Of a stretch of DNA of 64,000 nt, positions 34,526 to 42,432 are shown piece by piece. Position numbers and translations under genes: made by a program. The notes below the pieces were generated by a model. The model saw only the letters and a list, made by a program, of their open reading frames with translations. It was not told the origin of the DNA and ran no database searches. Within the stretch, counting starts at the first letter, position 1; each line of letters opens with the position of its first letter. Source of the stretch: CBDCXE01 sp965223725 [NCBI: Nitrospinota bacterium] (lineage in GTDB: Bacteria > Nitrospinota_A > UBA7883); assembly GCA_965223725.1 (NCBI GenBank), contig CBDCXE010000005.1, forward strand, positions 687,984-751,983, given 5' to 3'.

Positions 34526-37231
34526 TCAGCTATTTAGGGCCTTCTGTAAACGCCTCAGGTAGTCGGACCCTTCTTTCACATGCTTTTCTACAGCAGTTTT
34601 ATCTTCATCATGGATCGCTAAATACCGGAATTTCCCGACATGCAGACCATCATCTTTCTCCACGCTCTCAAATAATATGCCCACCGCCTGGAATTCAAGC
34701 CGTGGTTTCCATGGCCTGTCAATAATCAATAACACGCATGTACCATCGCCCAGCTCTTCTTCCAACGCGGCCAATATTCCATAACTGTCAATATTCAGGC
34801 AGACAGCTTCTTTATAACCGCCTTGATTGATATCTTGTAGTTCCTCCGGGATTTCCATTTCATTGGGAGTCTGTGTGGGCTCGGTCAGTTTACCTATCGA
34901 GTTTTCAAGTCGCGCCAGACGCCTGGTCAAGGCGCCTATGGCGTCGGCAAGCTCTACGTTGATCTCTTCGCTTCTAATATCACTTTGGGTTTTATCTTTG
35001 ATAGCCGCTCTGCTGGCGCTGCTTTGCCGGTTAATCACTTCTTCCAGGCGCTCGGCCGTGGCGCTGTCTATCACAAGATACTTGAACCCAAAAAAGTTTT
35101 CATCTATCCGTGTTGACGTATCTGATCCTCTATCCGCTATCTTTCGAGTGAAATACGATTCATCCACAGCCATGGCTTCGGTTTCGAGCATATCTTCAGT
35201 ATATTCATCCGGCGCTTCCGGTTCTGGCTCGGAAGATACTTTCACAAAGCCATCTTCTATACCTTCAGAGGGTTCTGTCGCCAGCAAATCAGCATCAGGG
35301 TCGTACGCCTTCACATCGGTGATCGCCATTCCATCTTCGTCAAGATCATCTTCACCCACTTCCTTGCTAAGCGCGAACGCGCCACCAGACACACCTTCGT
35401 TGACGATACCTTCCAGCTCATCTTCAATATCGTCATTCAATTCCATCTGTTCACCGACAATGATTTCTTCTTCCAGGTTTTCGTCAGATCTGTCTTCGAT
35501 AGAATTGTAAACACCAGTGATATCTTGTGTTTCCTGCATATCCTGATTCACAGGCTCCCGCATCACAAAACCATTGGACAGTAGATCATCCGCTCTGGTT
35601 TCGTTTCCTGGTTCGTCAACAGCGTCCTCGCTTTCAGGCTCTTCCAGCGCTTCCAACTGTTCATCTTCGACAATTTCTAACAAGGAGCTGTTTTCCAGTT
35701 CAGCCATGGCCTCATCAGCGGCCAGGTCACCTATATCATTATCAGCTTCATCCTGAATTTCCAGAATCTCTTCATCCTGATCATCCAAATCACCAACAGC
35801 CTTGGCTCCTTCCAGCGCTTCATTTTCACCAGGCGCCACTAATGAGTCATTTTCAGGGTCTTCAACACTATTTACCGCTTCATCCAGCTCTTCATCATCT
35901 TCAATCTGCAATAGATCATCTTCCTGGGCGCTGAATGAACTCTTAATTTCCACTTCGCCCAACTGATCATCAGCAGCCAGTCCCATGATAGAAGAATCAT
36001 CACCCAGATCGACTATAGCGTCATCCGCGCTATACTGTTCATCTTCATCCTCAATTTCCAGCGCGTCCTCTTCCAGACTATCGACCACATCTTCGACCTC
36101 CACATCACCAAGCTCGTCATCTTCGGCCAGAGCTATAATGGAAGAATCATCACCCAGGTCAACTATGGCGTCATCCGCGCTATGCTGTTCATCTTCATCC
36201 TCAATTTCCAGCGCGTCCTCTTCCAGACTACCGACCACATCTTCAACCTCCACATCACCAAGCTCGTCATCTTCTGCCTGGGCCATCAAATCGTGATCTT
36301 CATCAACATCCTCCAGGGATCCTTCCACATCCAGTTGGTTATCATCCCCGATTTCCAAAAAATCCTCTTCCAGGTCAGATACATCGCCCAACTGTTTATC
36401 ATTTTCTGCTTTATCACCCTCTTCCAGCATTATGAATGCATCATCTTGCAATTCATCACCACCAGCTTCAGCCAGCCCCAAAGCATCCAAATCGACATCG
36501 TTATTTGCGATTTCAACAGCGTCTTCTTCCAGGCTGGCATCGTCATCCGCATCTTTGATTTCGCCTATTTCGCCTATTTCGTCATTATCACCAATAGCCA
36601 AAAATGACTCTTCTTCCAATTCTTCGACAGCGTCCAGTTCTGCCGAGCTGACCACTTGCTCCAAATTGTCCTGGCCGTCAGCCTCCACCAGGTTATACTC
36701 ACCAGGAGGTGTTTCATCCCCCCATTCACTCGATGAATCATCAATGTTTAATGGCTCTACCTCGGAACCGATCGCAGGCAGACTATCCTCATCTGCAGCG
36801 TCTATAAGAACTTCGCCAATTTCTCCTATCTCATCTTCCGGGACCGTGTTGAGTGGCTCAATTTCAGATTCCACTTCCATATGATCATTATCCAAGGGTT
36901 CGACGTCACCACGGTCGACATCCCCTCCCACGGCAGCGGCTTCGGTTATTCTGGTTGAATCGCCCGAAACAGAAACAATAATCAACGGGTAAGATTTATT
37001 TTGAATGAGCATGGTTGGGATAACCCATGTCTCTTCATCCGACTCAGAATAGATATAGACCTGATCGCCCTGGTTTGGTGAGATTTTGCTTTTATCCTTA
37101 TTGGAAATAACAATGGCTATCAACCCTTCCTTGATTTTTTTTACCAGAGCCTTATAGACACCCCCCTCACCATCGGCCGATAAAGAGAACGATACTTTTT
37201 CCTTTTCTTTTAGCAGGTCAAAATGATCCAT
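34526..37231 (-). CDS. Giant acidic repeat protein with PilZ-like terminal domains
   Basis: 901 residues. About 1-105 form a compact beta-rich domain (KEKEKVSFSLSADGEGGVY, IYIYSESDEETWVIPTMLIQ-like strands) resembling the N-terminal YcgR-type (PilZN) fold. Residues about 110-690 are a low-complexity acidic region of Asp/Glu-rich repeats with motifs such as ELGDVEVEDVV, SLEEDALEIEDEDEQ and ADDAIVDLGDDSS, predicted disordered. About 700-901 form a second globular part: YLVIDSATAERLEEVIN, a short coiled coil, then a degenerate PilZ-like domain (AVCLNIDSYGILAALEEELG, RPWKPRLEFQAVGILFE). The c-di-GMP motifs are not canonical. Function unknown; surface, motility or c-di-GMP signalling are guesses. 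No signal peptide, so cytoplasmic. Confidence 0.6.
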   Translation of the reverse strand: MDHFDLLKEKEKVSFSLSADGEGGVYKALVKKIKEGLIAIVISNKDKSKISPNQGDQVYIYSESDEETWVIPTMLIQNKSYPLIIVSVSGDSTRITEAAAVGGDVDRGDVEPLDNDHMEVESEIEPLNTVPEDEIGEIGEVLIDAADEDSLPAIGSEVEPLNIDDSSSEWGDETPPGEYNLVEADGQDNLEQVVSSAELDAVEELEEESFLAIGDNDEIGEIGEIKDADDDASLEEDAVEIANNDVDLDALGLAEAGGDELQDDAFIMLEEGDKAENDKQLGDVSDLEEDFLEIGDDNQLDVEGSLEDVDEDHDLMAQAEDDELGDVEVEDVVGSLEEDALEIEDEDEQHSADDAIVDLGDDSSIIALAEDDELGDVEVEDVVDSLEEDALEIEDEDEQYSADDAIVDLGDDSSIMGLAADDQLGEVEIKSSFSAQEDDLLQIEDDEELDEAVNSVEDPENDSLVAPGENEALEGAKAVGDLDDQDEEILEIQDEADNDIGDLAADEAMAELENSSLLEIVEDEQLEALEEPESEDAVDEPGNETRADDLLSNGFVMREPVNQDMQETQDITGVYNSIEDRSDENLEEEIIVGEQMELNDDIEDELEGIVNEGVSGGAFALSKEVGEDDLDEDGMAITDVKAYDPDADLLATEPSEGIEDGFVKVSSEPEPEAPDEYTEDMLETEAMAVDESYFTRKIADRGSDTSTRIDENFFGFKYLVIDSATAERLEEVINRQSSASRAAIKDKTQSDIRSEEINVELADAIGALTRRLARLENSIGKLTEPTQTPNEMEIPEELQDINQGGYKEAVCLNIDSYGILAALEEELGDGTCVLLIIDRPWKPRLEFQAVGILFESVEKDDGLHVGKFRYLAIHDEDKTAVEKHVKEGSDYLRRLQKALNS
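35985..36284 (-). repeat. Two near-identical 150-bp tandem repeats inside the acidic gene
   Basis: Two copies offset by exactly 150 bases (for example GAAGAATCATCACCCAG begins at 35991 and again at 36141), differing at only a few positions. Each encodes a 50-residue unit running from EDDELGDVEVEDVV to LGDDSSI. The degree of identity, far above that of the neighbouring repeats, points to a recent in-frame duplication. Confidence 0.85.
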
Positions 37232-37385
37232 ATTTCGCTTCTAATATTCTGTTAATACGTTAGTAAGGCTGGCAATAGCATTACTATTTACCGCATGGGG
37301 TCTAGCGTTTGTAAAACAACACATATTGAATTTATTACAACATCCTGCTAGTTTGCTTCCACCCAGGTTCGTGTAATCGCGGATA

Positions 37386-38243
37386 TTATACTATAGTTTT
37401 CGCTGTTTGGACAAATAAAGAGCCATCACTAAATTGCTTGCGGGCGCCCATGCTGGCTTTCTCATTTTCATATATCGCCAACAGTGTTGGACCACTGCCA
37501 GACATCAACACCCCCAGCGGCTTCGGGGCGCTCTCCTCTATCACCTTTTTCATCGTGGCAAGCTCCAGATATTTTGACAATGCCCACGGTTCCAGGTCGT
37601 TTTCTAGCCATTTGGCTACAAGGTTTGGCTCTCCAGACTGGATGTCAGCCAGCATCTTTTCATCCGGTTTATACGGACCGAAACCGAAGGTTGACTCCTT
37701 ATACGCATCTCCTGAGAAGATGCCAAATGCAGGCTTGACTAACAGGAGGGGTAACGATTTTTTCGGGTCGAGTGGCGTAACTTTTTCTCCGATACCCTCC
37801 ACATACGCCAATGGCCCACCAAGGAAAAAAGGCACATCGGCGCCAATGCCAACGCCTATGGAAGAAAGTTCTTCCAGATTCAAACCGACGCCCCACATAT
37901 CGTTAAGCGCCAACAGTGTAGCGGCCGCGTCTGAACTGCCGCCCCCCAGCCCTGCGGCCACCGGTATAGCTTTATCAAGCTCTATAATGGCGCCTTTACA
38001 GACCCCTGCCTGCTCTCGCAAACGCAGGGCCGCTTTCATTACGATGTTATCTCCATCGTTTGGAACCAAATCACTGTTACAGGAAAATTTTAGATCTTCC
38101 GAATCGGTTTCATGAAACGTAAGGGTGTCATATAGATCTATTTTCTGAAACAACGATCGTATCTCATGATATCCATCCGCCCGTTCGCCCACCACTTTCA
38201 GCAGAAAGTTTATCTTTGCGGGGGCATTTACCGTAAGGGTCAT
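37386..38243 (-). CDS. ispE: 4-diphosphocytidyl-2-C-methyl-D-erythritol kinase
   Basis: 285 residues. The start LTVNAPAKINFLLKVVGERA then DGYHEIRSLFQ is the IspE signature. The GHMP ATP loop is IPVAAGLGGGSSDAAATLLA, and the C-terminal motif is LGVLMSGSGPTLLAIYE. It phosphorylates CDP-methylerythritol in the non-mevalonate isoprenoid pathway, so this organism uses the MEP route. It lies 12 bases upstream of the KefC-like gene on the same strand, which is probably read-through. Frames are intact. Confidence 0.96.
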   Translation of the reverse strand: MTLTVNAPAKINFLLKVVGERADGYHEIRSLFQKIDLYDTLTFHETDSEDLKFSCNSDLVPNDGDNIVMKAALRLREQAGVCKGAIIELDKAIPVAAGLGGGSSDAAATLLALNDMWGVGLNLEELSSIGVGIGADVPFFLGGPLAYVEGIGEKVTPLDPKKSLPLLLVKPAFGIFSGDAYKESTFGFGPYKPDEKMLADIQSGEPNLVAKWLENDLEPWALSKYLELATMKKVIEESAPKPLGVLMSGSGPTLLAIYENEKASMGARKQFSDGSLFVQTAKTIV

Positions 38244-38255
38244 CTGGGTTTTATA

Positions 38256-40163
38256 TCAGGTTCGATCATCAGGAGGCGTTGGTTTGTCGGCGCGCTCTAA
38301 CAGGTTTTTCATTGGGTCAGTCTCCCAGCCGGCGTCACGGTTCTCATCCTGACGATTCATCTCGTCTGTCATTTGCCGCTCCAGATCGGCGATAAACTTC
38401 CGGGAGCTGCTCAGATATTCATGCTTGTCGTGCCGCAGTAGCGCCAGGTCGCGCAGGTCCTTCTCATCCCGACGTCGAAAAATACGCTCGCTCCTGTGCG
38501 CCTGGTGGCTGTGGAACCCCAACAGGCGGAGCGCTTGCACACCCATGCGCAATGATGTATCAAAAGTTTCCCTGTATACATGCTCCACATCCATCTCCAG
38601 AAGCTCATAGGCGTCCGCCCTGTTCGAAGCGCGCGCCAGGATGTGCAGATGCGGAAAATGCTCCCGCACCGTGCCCACAATTTTTTTGATATTGTCCGGG
38701 TCGTTCATGGCCAACACTATCAGTTTTGCGTTTTGGGCCCCGGCCGCTTTCAGCAAGTCGAGCCGGGAAGCGTCGCCATAAAACACTTTGAAGCCAAGCT
38801 TGCGCAGAAGCTCGACATTATCGGAGTCCAGGTCTAGCAGCGTCGCTTCAAACCCGTTGGCGCGCAACAGCCTGCCCACAATATTGCCGAACTTGCCGAA
38901 CCCGGCGATGATGACTTCGTTCTCCACATCGATCTCATCCGCTTCACGTTGCTCTATTTCCACTGTCCCGAACTTTGGTTGTATCACCTTTTCGTTGAAC
39001 AGGATCAACAGCGGTGAAATCGCCATCGTGAACGCCACCACAGCGATCAAGGGGCCGGTGATGTCGCTGGTCAGCACACCGCTCTGCTCTGCAAAAGAAA
39101 ATAAAACAAACGCAAACTCGCCCCCCTGCGCCAGGGCGAATGCAAATAGTAGCGATTGATCAAAGCTTAATGCGAATATCCTGGCAAGGAGCAACAGCAG
39201 GATGAATTTAACTGAAATTAACATCGCCACCAACCCACCGATCATCATCGGTTTGCTAGCCAAAATACTAAAATCGATGGAAGCGCCGATGGCCAGGAAA
39301 AACAGCCCCAGCAGAAGGCCCTTGAACGGTTCTATATCAGCTTCCAGCTCGTGACGGTATTCGCTGTTGGCCAGCACCACACCTGCCAGAAACGTCCCCA
39401 ACGCAGGGCTGAGCCCAAGACCTGTCATGAGGAATGCGATACCGGTTATCAGCAGAAGCGCCGCGGCGGTGAAAATTTCCCTCAACCTTGATTTGGCGAT
39501 GAATCGGAAAAAGTGGCTGACCAGGAACCGGCCTGCAACCACAATGACCGCCATAGCCGCCAGCACCGAAAGCGCCTGCGCCCATGCCGGCAGAAACTCT
39601 ATCCATGTCTCGTTATGTGCGGAGGGCGCAATATCGGAAGCCGCGTGGATAGCCAGCGCCGGTAACAGCGCCAGCATCGGGATCAGCGACATATCCTGAA
39701 ACAGCAGAACAGCGAATGAATTCTGACCAGCGTCCGTTTGAAACAGCCCTTTTTCTTTTAAAGTCTGTAAAGTAATGGCCGTGGATGATAAGGCAAGGGT
39801 CATACCGATGGCCACCGCCGCCTGCCATGGTTGACCGAAATGTAAAGCGATGGCGCCCAAAACGATGGATGTCACAAGGACCTGCACCCCGCCCAGGCCC
39901 AGAATAGGGCCGCGCATCCTCCATAACAGCGACGGTTGCAGCTCCAACCCGATTAGGAACAGCATCATCACCACGCCGAACTCGGCAAAATGCATCACCT
40001 GCTCCCGCTCTTCGCCCACCAGGCCCAGGCCGAAGGGGCCGACAAGGATGCCGGCTATCAGATAACCGAGGACAGAGCCTAATCCTAGTCGTTTCGATAG
40101 TGGTACTGAAATGACCGCCGCGGCAAGATATATGACAGCATGGGAGAGAAAATCGCCAGTCAT
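38256..40163 (-). CDS. kefC: Glutathione-regulated-type potassium/proton antiporter (KefB/KefC family)
   Basis: 635 residues. A 12-13-helix CPA2 antiporter domain (about 5-385) starts FLSHAVIYLAAAVISVPLSK and contains LGYLIAGILVGPFGLGLV and LALSSTAITLQTL. A cytosolic RCK/TrkA-N NAD-binding domain follows, with VIIAGFGKFGNIVGRLLRAN and LLDLDSDNVELLRKLGFKVF then YGDASRLDLL. A charged tail ends the protein. It releases K+ in exchange for H+, typically in response to electrophiles. Its start overlaps the stop of the KefF-like oxidoreductase as ATGA, as in kefF-kefC pairs. KefB or KefC cannot be told apart by sequence alone. Confidence 0.88.
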   Translation of the reverse strand: MTGDFLSHAVIYLAAAVISVPLSKRLGLGSVLGYLIAGILVGPFGLGLVGEEREQVMHFAEFGVVMMLFLIGLELQPSLLWRMRGPILGLGGVQVLVTSIVLGAIALHFGQPWQAAVAIGMTLALSSTAITLQTLKEKGLFQTDAGQNSFAVLLFQDMSLIPMLALLPALAIHAASDIAPSAHNETWIEFLPAWAQALSVLAAMAVIVVAGRFLVSHFFRFIAKSRLREIFTAAALLLITGIAFLMTGLGLSPALGTFLAGVVLANSEYRHELEADIEPFKGLLLGLFFLAIGASIDFSILASKPMMIGGLVAMLISVKFILLLLLARIFALSFDQSLLFAFALAQGGEFAFVLFSFAEQSGVLTSDITGPLIAVVAFTMAISPLLILFNEKVIQPKFGTVEIEQREADEIDVENEVIIAGFGKFGNIVGRLLRANGFEATLLDLDSDNVELLRKLGFKVFYGDASRLDLLKAAGAQNAKLIVLAMNDPDNIKKIVGTVREHFPHLHILARASNRADAYELLEMDVEHVYRETFDTSLRMGVQALRLLGFHSHQAHRSERIFRRRDEKDLRDLALLRHDKHEYLSSSRKFIADLERQMTDEMNRQDENRDAGWETDPMKNLLERADKPTPPDDRT

Positions 40164-40801
40164 GACCGAACGGCGCCCGGTTTTATTATTGCGTCCAGAT
40201 CGCTGTTCAGCCGTTTAAACTGTTTCGCCTTTTTAAAATCAATGGCGTTATCCCGGAGCGCAGTGATCGTTCGCTTGTATTCCACGGCCAACGGCTTGAC
40301 ATCATCCATCCCCAGAGCATGGGTTCCATGGATAGCGAACGGGGGCAGATACTCCATCCCGCACAACATTGCGGTCATCTCGAACGGGGCCAACAGTTCC
40401 TTTATAGTATATTTATTCACCCCGTCCCGCGCATACGTCGATTCCCCTCCGCCTGTGGAGACCGCCTGCATCAGCTTTTTGCCATGGAGCGCCGTACCGT
40501 TGTGACCATAGGCCCAGTCATGCTCCAGCACCATATCGAGCCACTCCTTGATGATCGCGGGAGAGCTGTACCAGAAGAGCGGATGTTGAAAAACTATAAT
40601 GTCGTGCTCTTCCATGATTTCCTGCTCGGCGTCGATGTCTATGTCAAACTCCGGGTACGCTTCATACAGGTCATGAAACGTGACGCCATCCAAACCGATT
40701 ATTTCATTTATCATGGCCCTGTTGATACGTGATTTTTGCAGCGCCGGATGGGCGAACAGGATTAAAACGCGGTTTGTCGCTTCGGTTGTGTCGCTCATCA
40801 T
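40160..40801 (-). CDS. kefF: KefF/KefG-type NAD(P)H oxidoreductase, ancillary to the K+ antiporter
   Basis: 213 residues from the ATG at 40801 (a second ATG is at 40798). The flavodoxin-like fold reads RVLILFAHPALQKSRINRAM, then FQHPLFWYSSPAIIKEWLDM and GKKLMQAVSTGGGESTYARD. Members of this quinone-reductase family bind the KefB/KefC antiporter and are needed for full activity. The gene overlaps the antiporter start by four bases, supporting this partnership. A modest C-terminal extension (FKRLNSDLDAIIKPGAVRS) is longer than in the Escherichia proteins. General NQO-like quinone reduction is the alternative. Confidence 0.88.
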   Translation of the reverse strand: MMSDTTEATNRVLILFAHPALQKSRINRAMINEIIGLDGVTFHDLYEAYPEFDIDIDAEQEIMEEHDIIVFQHPLFWYSSPAIIKEWLDMVLEHDWAYGHNGTALHGKKLMQAVSTGGGESTYARDGVNKYTIKELLAPFEMTAMLCGMEYLPPFAIHGTHALGMDDVKPLAVEYKRTITALRDNAIDFKKAKQFKRLNSDLDAIIKPGAVRS

Positions 40802-40848
40802 GCCTGGGCCCGGAACCGTGTTGTCACAACGATGGCATTCCTCATCGG

Positions 40849-42432
40849 TCAGGTGGTGACGACCTGTCCGGCGGTGTTTCCGCTGATGGCGCCGTTGATC
40901 ACGCTGTGCGTCCCGTTGACGAACACATGTTCGATCCCCACCGGGTAGGCCAGCGGGTCGGTGTATGTGGCGGTGTCGCCAATGTTTTCCATGTCGAACA
41001 CTGTGATGTCGGCGAAATAGCCAGGCGCGATTTTTCCGCGGTCGGTAATACCAAAAAATTCCAGCGCCTGGGAGCTTGATTTGCGTACAGCCTCCGGGAT
41101 GGAGAACAGCCCCTTTTCGCGCACGAACTCCTTGAAGAACTTTGGGAACGTGCCAAACGTGCGGGGGTGCGGTCGCCCGATAGCCATCGGCCCATCCACC
41201 GCCCGGGCGCCGGAGTCGGACCCTACCACCACCCATGGCTTCTTGAGTATACGTTCCAGGTTGCCCTCGTTCATGCAGAAGAATATCGCTTCCACATCGG
41301 TCCGTTCGTCCCGCAGCAGGTCGAACACGAAACTGAATGTCTCTTTATTCCTTTTCCGAGCCGCCTGATTGACCGTTAGCCCCTCCAGATCCCGGTTGGC
41401 CTCGGTGGTCACCTGGGCGATCATCACGCTGTCCCAATATTCCGGCTCTGGGTGCGCCTTTAATATTTCCCGCTTGAACTCCGCCCTGGCGCCGCTATCA
41501 TCCAGCGCCTCCACCAGTTTATCGCGGCCGGAGTCGAACGCTTTATCGGGCAACACAACCACCAGCCCCGTGTTGGAGGCAAGGTATGGGTATCTGTCAG
41601 CGTTCAGGCTCACCCCGTCCGCCTGGGCCGATTCCAGAATCTCGAAGGCGCGATCCAGCTTCCGCCAGTTCGCCTTGCCCGCAGTTTTCAGGTGGGAGAC
41701 CTGCAACCGACACCCGGAGTTACGGGCGATGGTGGTGACCTCTGTCAACGCGTCCAGCAGGCCCGCACCTTCGGAGCGGATATGCGTCGTGAAAATTTTG
41801 CCCTTGTCGGCGACCGATCGGTAGACCTCGGTCAGCTCATCTATACCGGCGAAGCATGCGGGTGGATAGACTATACCCACGGACATGCCGACCGCGCCAT
41901 CATCCAGCCCCCGCTCCACCATCGCCTTCAACGCCTTGATGCCTGCCGCGTCCGGCTGGTTCGAATTTTCGCCCAGTACCGATCCGCGCACGGTGTTATA
42001 GCCGATCAGGGCTGCGAAGTTAACGCCGGGACGGACGGACCCGAGCGCTTCGAAGTATTCGTCCATGCCGCTCCACCCCACATCCAGGCCGAACTGCGCC
42101 TTGTAATCCCCTGCCCTGCGGGTTCTGACTTCGCCGCTCATGGGCGCCGCGGAATAGCCGCAGTTGCCGCCTATCTCAGTGGTCACACCCTGCAGAAGTT
42201 TCGATTCCGCCCGTGGGTCAATCAGCAGATAATAGTCGGAATGGGAATGGGTATCCACGAATCCGGGCGCCACGATTTTGCCGTTGGCGTCGATCACTTC
42301 CTTGCAGTTATCGCTGTTCAGCCCCGGTTCCACGGCGCTGATTTTATCGCCCGATATCGCAACATCAGCCTTTAGCAGTTTGTCAGAGACGCCATCGGCC
42401 ACAAGACCGTTTTTAATTATATAGTCATACAT
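40849..42432 (-). CDS. N-acyl-D-amino-acid deacylase (D-aminoacylase)
   Basis: 527 residues from the ATG at 42432, which overlaps the upstream slt stop. It belongs to the amidohydrolase superfamily: YIIKNGLVADGVSDKLLKAD, then the metal-binding APGFVDTHSHSDYYLLIDPR, GVTTEIGGNCGYSAAP, THIRSEGAGLLDALTEV, RLQVSHLKTAG, and the late WVVVGSDSGAR. The C-terminal DVTVFDMENI-like region closes the composite beta domain. It hydrolyses N-acyl-D-amino acids, possibly peptidoglycan-derived given the adjacent lytic transglycosylase. The exact acyl and amino-acid preference is unknown. Confidence 0.87.
   Translation of the reverse strand: MYDYIIKNGLVADGVSDKLLKADVAISGDKISAVEPGLNSDNCKEVIDANGKIVAPGFVDTHSHSDYYLLIDPRAESKLLQGVTTEIGGNCGYSAAPMSGEVRTRRAGDYKAQFGLDVGWSGMDEYFEALGSVRPGVNFAALIGYNTVRGSVLGENSNQPDAAGIKALKAMVERGLDDGAVGMSVGIVYPPACFAGIDELTEVYRSVADKGKIFTTHIRSEGAGLLDALTEVTTIARNSGCRLQVSHLKTAGKANWRKLDRAFEILESAQADGVSLNADRYPYLASNTGLVVVLPDKAFDSGRDKLVEALDDSGARAEFKREILKAHPEPEYWDSVMIAQVTTEANRDLEGLTVNQAARKRNKETFSFVFDLLRDERTDVEAIFFCMNEGNLERILKKPWVVVGSDSGARAVDGPMAIGRPHPRTFGTFPKFFKEFVREKGLFSIPEAVRKSSSQALEFFGITDRGKIAPGYFADITVFDMENIGDTATYTDPLAYPVGIEHVFVNGTHSVINGAISGNTAGQVVTT

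Noticed and set aside
35985-36607. CRISPR array, suggested by regular repeats
   Set aside because: The repeats are in frame inside one long coding region, are 150 bases long and directly adjacent, and encode acidic peptide units. There are no spacers or cas genes.
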